Assembly (NCBI GenBank): GCA_014706295.1
Contig: JACSVZ010000004.1
Coordinates: 85,381,047 to 85,445,046, forward strand
Source: Lycocorax pyrrhopterus obiensis
Taxonomy: Eukaryota > Chordata > Aves > Passeriformes > Paradisaeidae
Reading direction: 5' to 3'
DNA: 64,000 bases
In this document: positions 49,501 through 60,900 of the stretch, one piece after another
How positions within the stretch are numbered: the first letter of the stretch is position 1
How the letters are laid out: each line of letters opens with the position of its first letter
Position numbers and translations under genes: made by a program
Notes under the pieces: model-generated
Database searches by the model: none
What the model was told of the DNA's origin: nothing
Seen by the model: the letters and a program-made list of their open reading frames with translations, nothing else

Positions 49501-50941
49501 GCTGAATTTTCCTGCAAATGTTACCACTTATTACTTCCCCCACAAACACATTATCTTGCAGAAATCAATTATTTTGGTTTAAGTGGCAGTAGATTTTGCC
49601 TTACATACTTATTTTTCCTGTGATTATATACTATTTTCTTAGATAGTTTAACCAGTATTTGAAGGAAGTTACAAATGATTTTTAATTAAGACACTGGACT
49701 AAAAGCCAGCTTGGGGTTTGGAGCACCTGGCATCATTCAGAGTTTGGGTGTTACTAACATGGCTGATGCATTTGTGTTGTTATATTCTTGCTGGTTAAAG
49801 TGAAAACAAGAATATTTCCCCATTTTTTCCATTTTTAAAATAGTAGGTAGTGCAAAACAAAGTATATTATAACATCTTTATAGACATTTGTGTGTATTTT
49901 TGACAGCAACATTTTCTTGATTTATATTTCTTATTGTCATATTCTTTCTCTCTGAAATAAAACCAAGGAAGTGCTGATGCAATGACACCCCTTTTTCTTT
50001 GGCTAAGCTTATTCTTTGTTGAAAGCCAGACCAGAATACTGTCTGTTCAGACTTGAACATAATTCAGAAACATCTTAAGCAAGTGCTGATGATTTCCAGT
50101 CAGCTTCTGAAGACCACATACCACAGCGTTTTAAGTGATGTTGGAAATAATAAAAAATAATAAATTGAAGAGACTGCTGATTGCAGAATAAACAAATTAT
50201 TTCATAGACTCCCCCCTTTTTGCTACTTTTTGTTGACATGATATTAGCACCTCATTTATTTATTGTTCTGTCTTTTGATTTTTCTGTAGGCATCTCTCCT
50301 CTTCATACAGAAAAACTGTTTTATGAGTAACATGAAGTGTGCGGTGTTTAGGAATATTAGCAGCGTGGCAGACGAAGCCCTGTGTTCTACAAAATCCTTT
50401 TAGAAAATGCCCTTGAATATCTACCACGATCTATTGATTGTGATTTGTTCTGGTGCTGGCAAAACAGATATTTGAAGCCGATACACAAAACAGAGCTTAT
50501 TTTCAAGTCGATGTGTGAAGCATCAATTCCTAAAAATCTATCTAAAGCTCTAACTTTGCAGGATATATTACTTGCCAGTAGAGCTGGCTTACTTGGGAAA
50601 GAACCTAGGCATTCTCTGGGTTTCACCAGTGCTATCTCATGAGCAAGTATCTTGTTTAGCAGTTTGCTAAACCTAGCAGCCACTGGCCTGTTAGTCCTTG
50701 AGAGAGCCCTCCTGGGGTTCCAATAAACAAATAAACCATGAATGCTTTTACTGCCTTTCACACTAGATGGGTGAGTATCTTGGTTCTCCAGTCTTGTATC
50801 TCCGTCAATTAGGCTCAAAGCTAAGTAGGAGTATTTCTTTTAAAGGAAAGTAAAATTTTCTTGTTTAATCATCATGTTTATTTATTAAGGTTTTGGAAAA
50901 GTACCTGTGGGTCTTAAAGAGTTCTTTTATTTTCATTCTAG

Positions 50942-51058
50942 TTCAATTTTGTTGGGAAATTGCTTGGACCAAGAGGAAACTCTTTAAAGAGGTTACAAGA
51001 AGAAACAGGTGCAAAAATGTCCATCTTGGGAAAAGGATCCATGAGGGATAAAGCTAAG
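50942..51058 (+). CDS. KHDRBS2: KHDRBS2 exon 3 (KH domain core, GPRG loop)
   Basis: This is the next coding exon of KHDRBS2: 117 bases, 39 codons, phase 0 at both ends. The acceptor is a T-rich tract ending in CTAG at 50941 and the donor is GTACTG from 51059. It encodes [20 protein letters not shown] followed by [19 protein letters not shown]. This is the RNA-contacting centre of the STAR KH domain: the first helix, the invariant GPRG loop (G-x-x-G) and the second helix and strand with the GKGSMRDK signature. GAKM instead of LTKM after the EET again points to KHDRBS2 rather than KHDRBS3. It joins exon 2 in frame (…QYPK/FNFVGK…), which confirms both boundaries. The remaining KH helix, QUA2 and the RG- and Tyr-rich tail lie beyond the window. 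Confidence 0.97.
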
Positions 51059-51609
51059 GTACTGTGTCTGGATTCTGGTTGCAATTAGTGTTGAAACATA
51101 TGTTGTTTTAGGTGTTACACATAGATTCCCTGTCTGTTTATTAATGACTCAATTAAAAGGCCTATAATAGACCCTGACTCCAAGGCTAGCTTGTTTTTTT
51201 CAAGTTATATCAATTGCTTAAATATAATTTTTTTCCTTGCTATGCCAACCTTGCTTAGACCTCCACAGCTGCAATATTACCACTGTTATTTAAATAATTC
51301 GCCTAAAAGAGAAACCGGTTTTAAGTTCATTTGTTCTGAGAGAAGTCTCTTTCTTCTGAGAAAGTACAGCTTGTATATATTACTGCTGTAGTACTGGTAT
51401 ACATAAATGGGTTTTCTCTTTTGTTTTCTGTTTCTTTAGAGATTTTTTTTTTTAAAATTTTGACTATTTATTCAGGGTATAGTTCTAGGAAAAGATAACG
51501 AAGTGGACATTGTGCTTAAATGTGTGTAAAAATGCAGTATAGATAAAATTAAAAAAAAAGGTCTTTGGAATCCCAGCCCGGTCAATGGCCCGAAGTATTT
51601 ATTTGCAGG

Positions 51610-51930
51610 TAAGTGTTACTCCTCCTCAGCCAGTTCCCCACCCCCCCACCCCAGTTTATATACTGAGCATGATGTTCTGTGGAATGGAATATCCCTTTGG
51701 CCAGTTTGGGTCAGCTGTCCTGGCTGTGCTCCCTCATGGCTTCTTGTGCAGCTCCTCACTGGCAGAGGATGAGACACCCAGAAGTCGTTGGCTTGGGGTA
51801 AACACTACTTAGCAACAACCCAAACATTAGTGTGTTACCAGTATTAATTATTCTCATACTAAATCCCAAACACAACGGGGTGCCTTTTACTAGGAAGAAA
51901 ATTAATCCTATCCCGACTAAAATCGGGACA
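51610..51930 (-). mobile_element. Avian endogenous retrovirus LTR, 5' two-thirds, antisense
   Basis: The element ends at 51930 in GGGACA, so the minus strand starts TGTCCC. It runs through GGATTAATTTTCTTCCTAGT, TTTAGTATGAGAATAATTAA, TGTTGCTAAGTAGTG-like and CCAAACTGGCCAAAGGGATA. A TATATAAA box is on the minus strand at 51655-51662. The low-coordinate end beyond a C-rich run near 51635-51650 cannot be aligned. No internal retroviral coding region is seen. Confidence 0.8.
51655..51662 (-). promoter_or_regulatory. TATA box of the antisense LTR
   Basis: TTTATATA on the + strand gives TATATAAA on the minus strand, at the position expected for the U3 promoter of this LTR type. It would direct transcription toward exon 3, antisense to KHDRBS2. 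Activity is unknown. Confidence 0.5.
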
Positions 51931-54900
51931 TTAAGGAAGCTTCATCTATATTTGACCCAAAGAACAAGTACTGAGTGCATTGTGATGTCTTCTTTTAGAG
52001 TCTGTAGAACAGCAGTTTTGTGGTCAGCACAGAAATAACGACTGCTAATTTCACTGTATTTTAACTGTATATAACCTTCAGTAGTGTTGTGCATTATTCT
52101 TCTTTCTGTCACCTCTGTCATTAATCTCAGTAGCTAAAATTATGAAAGCAATAATATGTCAAAATAAAGGAAAGACCAAGCAGGATTTTTCGGTTGGCAT
52201 TATTTGGTCTTGATAATGTGTATCAGCAATCACATAGACATTATGAGGTCTGCAATTGCAATATTGAAAAAATAAACCCACAAACCAGACAAATTAGGCA
52301 CACAGATTGTATTTAATTTTTCGGAGTTTTCTTTATGACATTTTAGTCAGACATTTAGTGACACTTCAGTTATGATTATAAGATAATAAATTTTGAATAC
52401 ACTGTTGATTTTATTTCCAACTATTGACGGGTAACATATTTTAATTACTTATGTCTAACTTCTGGAATCATAAAAATATATTTCCCTGGATGAGAGAATG
52501 TATGTGCTGCTAAGGAGCAGTAATTTGCATCAATACTACATCTGATGCCCACTCACTCCATTCTCAGCCACCCACTCAGATTATTATTGCCAAGAGCATC
52601 AATTGCCCAGTCAGGGGAGTGTAAAGATGTTTAAACACATTAATAGACAGACTAAGTCTTCTGATTTTGAGATTGGTCACTCTTCTGATTCTATCATTTG
52701 ATTTTCATCTGATCATATTGAACAGTGCCAGCACGACAGTTTCTACATTCACTCATGAGTATGTCAGCAAAATATGGGGTATTTTCTTTTCCTCTTCATA
52801 GGGTATTTAGTCCTTAAGAATAATCTGAAATTGAGTATGAACTTCATGGAAACTCATTCATATAAGACTGGTGTAAAAAATTAAGGTTCTGAGGTATACT
52901 GGCATTAAATATAGCAGTCATGAAGGCAACTTCTGTAGAGAAAGGCTCATAAACGATTTATCTTAATCTAATTTAGACATTACTGACTCGAAAGAAAACA
53001 AAATCCGTGTGCAGTTACCATGAGAGGTAGGAATTATCTGATCCGTGTGCATCACTGTTACCAGTTCCAAGTGAGTGTGAGAATGATCTTGGGATGGGTA
53101 ATAGTTACAATTAGCATTTCAGAGAGGCTGTTCTAGCTTGAAATACTAGTAAAATGTAAAAAAAATATGTTTGACTGTGTGCATAAATAATGGTGTGGAT
53201 TGCTACATTGCTAAGGAAAATACCACTTGCTCTGGTTAAAGCGGTTTTGTTGTCATAAAACAAGCGCACTAGTATCATTTATGCAGTACTTTTTTACTGA
53301 TTTAAATACAAATTACCAAAGTCTGGAGGCTTTTTGTGGGTTTTTGTACCATAAAAGAAACCAGCTTGTGTATACTGGCTGATAGATCTTTGTTTTGCAG
53401 GAGTGTTCAAGAAAAGTCTAGGTAATTTCTCTCTAGAAACTGGAATTTCCTGAAAGCTGTCTATATTATGCCATGAGCCATAGTAGTCCCTAGACATACT
53501 GCAGGCACGTGTGCTTTTCACCTTCAGTCTGGTGCAGCTGGATGCTGAGTTGCATCAGAGAAGCAGAAACAGAATTTCTACTGAAAAGCACTAAATACAT
53601 TTATGCCCTAGATCCCTAGATACTTAAGTGTTCAAAAAGAACTGACCCACTGATCTGAGGTTTTTTAGTGCCAAAATGATGATAGGGAAGTTCTTGGCTC
53701 AACAGTGAACCACTCTGGCTATAGTCAATTATTTTGGTCATATGGAAGGGCAATTTCCGTGTCTGGGAATTGGGTTATATGAACAGAGGTATATCTGCTC
53801 TTCAGAATTTCCTTATCTTTTTTAAAGAAACCTGTGGGGAAATTTTAGAGACTAAAGATTTTAGGCTGTTTCCTTCCAGAGCAACAGGGAACACTTGCTA
53901 AGAGTGACTTGAGATTTCTAGGTATCTGCTGTGCCTGCAGTATGGGAAGAGGATAGATTAATCTGAAAAGGCAATGCAACTTACTTAAAATGTATTCTAT
54001 GAACAGTTCCAATTGTGCACAAAATACCACAGTGCTAATGTATGTCACAGAATGTTGTGTTAGAAGAAGAGGTGTTAGAAGAGATGCCCAAATATAACTG
54101 CATCAGTATTGCAGAATGTTATCTGGGATATAAGGGAAACTTGCAGTCCAGAGGAGTGGCTAATGTGAGTACTTAAATCTCTCTGCTTAAGCTAACGCCG
54201 CTGGCTCGAGAGAATTTTACTGTTCCATAATAGGAGAAAGATGCTACAGTATTCTGACAGGAAAAAGAAGCACTGTCATAAAACATGGAAGTCCATCCAC
54301 TAGGCATAGCAGATGATGAGTATCTGGCTGGCTTTTAGAAACTCTTGATTTGGCTTCTAAAACTGTACCTAAAATCTGAAATCTTTCTTAGCTGTGTTTT
54401 TAAATCATAAGAGAAGGTATTGTTCCACATACTGAGCACAGCCATTTTCCAGTGAGTTTTTAGAACAGGTTGAGCTCTCACTGTCTTGTTGGCTTATATG
54501 CTTTCACCAAAAGTTGCTATCCCTGTGGTAATATAGTATTATAAATATGCGAATACACTTTTCAGAACAGGTAGTGATGAGATTAAACATAGTCATGTTG
54601 ATTTGCTTAGTTTTTGGTTATTTTCCATTTCTTTTTCTTCTTTTTGCGAGCATGGGAAGTGATTGTAAAGTTAAACAATCCAGCTGAAGTGACAGGAGAA
54701 ATCTCATTACAAGTGGAATGAATTTTTTGCTTTCATACATAGATGCTAATTTTCTCCTTTTCAACCATGGAGTGAATACTTTTCACTGTGCCATTTAAAA
54801 AAAAATACATGCAGTGAGCTGGAGCAGCTTTTTGTTACATGAACTATAGCAGTAAGATCATGGATTCTCTTTAAAACAATCAGAATAATATGTAGCAATG

Positions 54901-57900
54901 TTTCTTAACCACTTCTTCTTTAGCTGGTTCCCTGACAGTTTCATAGAAGAGTCTTGGGACTTGCACCATTTCTCCATGCTCCCTACTTTTAGATTATTTA
55001 TGTTAGTGGTATTTTTTTAAATTCACATCAATAATACACCACTGAGCAATAAACATACACTATATAGTACATGTAACTTTGTGTTTGGTGGAACTTCAGA
55101 ACATCATATGTGAGAAAGCACAATGACAATGATTTCATGCAGATGGGAGTGAAATGAAAATTTTTGTAGGAAAACCAAGAACATTCAGGGCCAGAGATAA
55201 AATACTCTTACTGCTGTCATTAGAACTGCTTTTAAGGGCTGTGTGAGTGAAGATTGCTGGTGCTTGGGGAGAGTATTTGGGAACTCCTCTCCCTTCCCTG
55301 TTTCCCAAAGAGCCCTCTAGTGACTGCAGAGAAAATACTGTTCTAAGGGACACGGGGACCTCACCCTTAAGGACAGGGGTGAGAACAGAACAAGAGTGTT
55401 AACCCCAGTCCAGTCATGGTGCTGCTGCAACATGGCGCCATCTCTTTTTGCTACGTTTGTTCTTCAGAGGTGAACTATCCAGAGCAGCTGAAACCAAATG
55501 TGGTGAGGCTTGCCTGGAATGATTCTATGTAGCATTATACCATTAATGAGTTGGTATGGATAATGCTGGTAAAAGATGGCAAATTAAGGCCATGACCCCA
55601 GAATAATAACTGAAATGGTGAACGAGGCATAGAAAAAACAAAAATGTGTTGAGAAAGGCAAAAGGACTGGCTAAAAAAAAGTAAATGACAGGCATAAATC
55701 CTTTACAAAAGAAAAGCCTTGCCTTGTACAGAATTTTATCTTTTGGCTTTCCCATTGCATGTGTAACTTTATATAGTGAACATTCAAAGAAAATGATGAT
55801 GGAAATTTTCCAGTGAACACAAAATTCTTTAGAAAAGAGGTATGTGGAGGCTTCAAACTTCTGAAACAAAGTTTGTGAGAGAAATCTTGAAAACATACAA
55901 GTGTAGTTGAAAATATTTAGAGCAAAATATTTGTGCTTTCTTTTCTTTTTTTTTAGAACATTTTTATTTTAGAAGTAACCAAAGGGGGTCTGTTTGGAAG
56001 AGCAGAATAACCTAAGAACAATAGAATATTTTGGTTTTGCTTTAATAAGATATTAAGTGTTACACAAAGATTTTTGTTCACTTTTCATTTTGTTAAAAAA
56101 ATGAAAAATGGATTTTTGACCTGCTTATGTTTTCCTGAAAACTAATTGTTCATCACCTGTGAGACACTTACAAGACTGATCAGTTATTTAAACTGAAAAG
56201 GCTCGCATTGTCTTTGCTCCAAACGTATTTTTGAGCCACATTTTACTTACATAGAGCAGGATTTGGAAATTACTGTGTGTCCTGATAACAAAATTATATA
56301 TTAGATTTAAAAAAGCTAAAACATCGATTTTTACAGTAGCACATGTGCTGTCAGACACACATGAAGGAAAATGTAAGTCACAGTGTTTGCATTAAATCTT
56401 CTGAATACTAATATATAATTGCCATCCCAATTTAAAACTTTTTAACTTAGAGAGATCCTATCAACATCATGTCCTGTTTTGTACACTTGCTGTTTATTAC
56501 CCGTTTCTCTCATTGCCTAAACTTCCATTTACTTATGTCTTTTGTCCTGGCTATTGAAAGGATGCTGTTACTAAAGGTTGATGTTGCCTTCTTATAAAGC
56601 ATGGAAAATTAGTGAACAAACTTGCACTGCAGCTTTGAAAAATCCCATAAACTACTTGTCTATGACTCAGTGTTTTATCAGCTACTGAGCACTTTTAACT
56701 GCATTCTTTAAGTTTCAGGTTTTGTTAAAACTAGTTCTTAAGTAAAGAGGAGATAATTGCAGTCGAACTACCTGCCTTTCACTAATTTGTGGGTTAAGTG
56801 CTTTCCAAAGAAGGTCCACTGTCACTGGACAACAGCTTTTCCTGTTAAACAGAATTTGTTTCATTACCTTTTCTTTATAAGAAATACCAAGTGTTAAGAA
56901 CTTGTTTGCAACTAAAAAGATCTGAAATCAGCACACCTAGAAACTACTGAGATGCAATTAGCATGTGGGCTTTAGGGTGGTTTGTACAGCTGTGTTATGT
57001 GAGTGCCTTAAAAAGATTTTGAAAAATGGCATAGTTGCAGTGGACACTTCCCTGCAAATTCTAGGTGCTGTGAAGTCAGTCCTGCAACCTTTAAATAAAT
57101 GTTTAAATGTCATACAGGATTAAGTCCTTATGTAATGTGAATAGTGACCAACAGATTTTTGGTTTTTTCATTAGGTCATGGGTGTAGTGTCCTAATAGTG
57201 GAAAGTTAGTTCTCTGATAGGATTCCCTTGACTTCATTGTTTTTTCAAGAAAATTATGAAATAATAGATAGCCCAAAAGGGAAGAAAAAAAAGTTGCAGG
57301 TTTTGTCTGTAGGATGTTGTGATCCAAGCATTGCATTATATTCTTTCCCAATGCTATTGCTTTGTTGAAACATGAGATCAAAAGTGTTGTCTTTAGTGCC
57401 CAGACTTTTAAAAGCTTTTGAGTGTCACTGCCTGTTAAAATGTTTAAGGTCATGCAGTATGGGTACATATGCGATACTTTTTTCCAAGTGAGAGTGGCAG
57501 CATTCTCAAGAAGAATAAGAAGTTACAAAAGACTTTAGGAAGTTTAAAAAAAAACAAACCAAAACCAACCAAAAATCACCTAGTGGTCTGTTGCACCAGG
57601 TTTTGTGCTGGTGCCACTCCACTTGTGCCTGTAAGGTTTCTTGCTCTGGCTTATGACAATGGTAGTTTAGCTCAGTGTGTTGCCAGGAGTTTCAGCTCCT
57701 ATAGTTGGAGATAGAAATTTGGGAATTCCTATTAAAACTTCATTTTAGCTTTTTAAAAGATAACCTTTAGATTTACTTCCAGCCTGCTGGGAATTTTGCC
57801 TTGGACCTTATGCAAAATCTCTGAAATGTTAATTTCTTAGGTAAGGCATTTCTGTTCCTTTAAGTACTCCATTATCATCTTCAGCTGGAAAATCTCTAAG

Positions 57901-60900
57901 GGAAAGATAGAGGAATGTGTGGCATTGCCTTTAGAAAACTAGCTCACAGCCAGGAGCATCAATAGCTAGTTTTAAATCACTAATTGGCGCTCACCCATTT
58001 TGTCTTTTTCTGTTAGGTTTTCCTTTTCTGTGTTTAAAAGTCATAGGGACTTTGTATTTTTATCTCTACAGCCGTGGTACTTTACAGCTTACAGCCATTT
58101 CACCCCACAAGCAGTTTTGTGAGCAAGAGCCGTATTAGGCCCTCAGCTTGCCTTCAAGATGTGAGCAGAAGTTACAACAGCACACTGCTTCTGCTGCAGC
58201 ACAGTTTTTTTCCCCTTCCTAAATATCTCCGGCTTCCTGATATGACCTGCTGTGGGGCTATAAGGACGATAACAAACCAGCAACAAAGAAAAATGCAAGG
58301 AGAAGGAAACAGACAAAAAGCAGACTACCGCATCTTTCGAAACTGAAATCTTCCAGGATCATTTGCAAAAAAGTGTTAACTCTTTAAATTCTACTGTAAT
58401 CTGCATTCTCTCCATTTTTCCTTTAAGTGAGCACATCAAAAGGTGCCAGGGGCTTTCACACTCTAAAGCTGGGTTTTACCTGAAAAAAACATTCTCAATA
58501 AAATACTTTCTCCTTATACAGAGAAATCATAAATCTGTTTGCAGGCACAGATTAAAAGAAGAGATCATCTTTATCACTGTTTCCTCCAGTGTTACTTGTA
58601 TTCTAGCAACTTCCAGCTGCTCAACCACCCCAGTTTCTTGGAAAATACCTCTGTGTATCACCCCTAGTGAGTTGTAAACTCCTTTTCTCCCTGATAGGGG
58701 AGGCAGTTTGAGGTCGATACAGATCACTACCAATATTTCTTACAATAGCTTTTATTCTAGAAACTTTTACTGATTCTATTTAGTACTACAATTGTTTAGG
58801 TTTTTACTGACGGCAGATAATTATTCTCACAAGGTATTCACCTTACTGAGTCTCACATCTGAATTGCAGTCTCACGATTACCTGGTTAGAGCAACATTTG
58901 GGAAGACAACTCTAACTATATACTCAGAAAATAGAGGGCATTAGTGGCAGGTCAATTGTAGGTGTTCAGAAAGTCTGTCAGAGGATCCTTTATTTCATCA
59001 GAGGCATATGTGGCCCCACAGTCATCATCTGCATAGAGCAGTCATCTTGGATACAGGCCGACTTACAGAACACGCGCGGACATAAGCGTGTGCTACTTCA
59101 CCAGCACCAGTAGTCTCCAGGGCTTGCTAGTCCTTGGGAAGCTTTCTTGCATCACCTTCTCAGCACATACTTTTCATTCCTTTGACTTTCTTCTTTCTTT
59201 TTCTTGAAACTGTTTTGCCGTCTAAACTAAGAGGTGCCTATAGAATCAATTCGTGAGAAGTCATGTGGATGAGACTTCCACGAAAAATGCTTTTTCCATT
59301 GCTTCTCTTAGGTGTCTTATGTCCGTGCATTCTCTGCCCCATCTTATGTTTCACCAGCTCCTCAGATCTGTGCAAATCAGCTTGTTTCCAGAAGGTTGTT
59401 CCTTCTCTTTTCTTCCGAAAACTCCATGTTACCCAGAGTGCAACACCTAGAAAAAAACAAGTTGTCTTCTCTGCTTCTCAGCCACATCCTTTTAACTAAA
59501 TTTGTATTTTTGGGTATTACAGTAAACTGGGTGTTTTCAGTCATTTATCCTCCCTCTGGCACAAGAAGAATATGTTTCTTCAGTGAGATTCTTTCTAGAT
59601 GTAGAGTCATAAACCTCTTAATTTCTTGTCATATCCATGCATATTTTGGTTTTTATGCCTCTTGCCTCTCTGCTCTCTGTGGGACTGTTGCCTTTCCCAA
59701 GAACATTTGTAGCACCACATTCCTGGCAGACAGGAGCATTTTTTGTTTAATAGTTTTTGCAGGTTCCATTAGTTATCTATCTGTCTGACTTGCTGACTGA
59801 AGTTGGAATCAAGCTCAAAAATATGACACCCTTGAGCCAAAAGAGTTAACTGGCTCCACAGAGATAAATTCATCCCTTCCTAATATTCAAATGGTCCTGT
59901 CTGCATACCTGATCCAGGAGATGCCTTGTTAGTTCCATATATATCAGAAAGCTTATCTGTGTTAACAGGCATCTCCCAGTAACTTTGAGTTTGAAACCTG
60001 GCTAGAAAGAGCAACTGCCTCTTTTCCTTCAATTTATGCAGTTTCAAATGATCTGCAGCAGAGTAGTGCCTGGCTCTTTCAGTTTGTGCTATAAAATTAT
60101 GGAAATCCATTTGTTTCCGTTTCTCTCAAGTTTATTTGTTTCTTTGCAGTATGGATTTTTCCTTACAAAGGTGGTTTGTTATATTTATGTCAAAGATTTA
60201 CAATGACATCCCTCTCTGAATTTTAGAATGCATTGAAGTACATAGTCCATCTTGCTGCAGAGAAAACAGCCTTTTTACCCAATTCCTTTTGGGTTAAGAA
60301 TGGGTCTGCTTTTTTTGACTGGATGGGTAACCACTCTGACCTTGCTTAGAGTTAGGCTTAAGGTAAGCTTTTTGCAAGCTTTGTTATCTGTATGTATATG
60401 TGGAGAGAGAAAGAAAGATGTGTCTGTGATATATTGCTCCAATTCATGGTTGAGCATTAAGTCTCTCTGTGTTAGCCAGTTCCTTCTGTTTTCTCCTACA
60501 CAGTGACTAGGGATGTCTGTCTCTTAACCATTTTAAATTCCCATGCTATTTAATGCTCAACTCTTCTGTCCCCAAAGGATGCACAGTCACTTCCAAAGTC
60601 ATAAGATCGATTTGTAACCCATTTCCTAAATGTTTCTACAGATTGGTAGGACTTCCATTTTAAAAGGAGTTGACATCACTTACATTTTAAGAGGAGTATA
60701 GCTGAAGTAAAATTACTTTGCAATTATCACCAAATTAGTCAACAGTGTTCCTTTCACTTTGATATTAAACCTGCTGCCTTCTCAAGTCATACTTAAATAA
60801 GCCTCCAGATCATTTCATGTCCTAAATGGGGGTGATGTACTGCCTTTTTTTTTTTTCTGCTGAGTTTCATGCAGCATGTAAAGACAAAGCATCAGTACCA

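Larger units (their letters stand above)
7437..50941 (+). other. KHDRBS2: KHDRBS2 intron 2 (43.5 kb)
   Basis: The intron runs from the GTAC donor after exon 2 to the CTAG acceptor before exon 3. It is AT-rich, with scattered CR1 and LTR fragments listed separately. I see no supported gene in 7437-10570, 11051-14430, 14516-18834, 19166-30817, 32111-42132, 42633-44851, 44898-46430 or 46546-50941. Those stretches hold short frames with no recognisable product, homopolymer runs and unique-looking sequence. The longer unassigned frames at 33.9-34.4 kb and 35.1-35.6 kb are described on their own. Confidence 0.93.
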
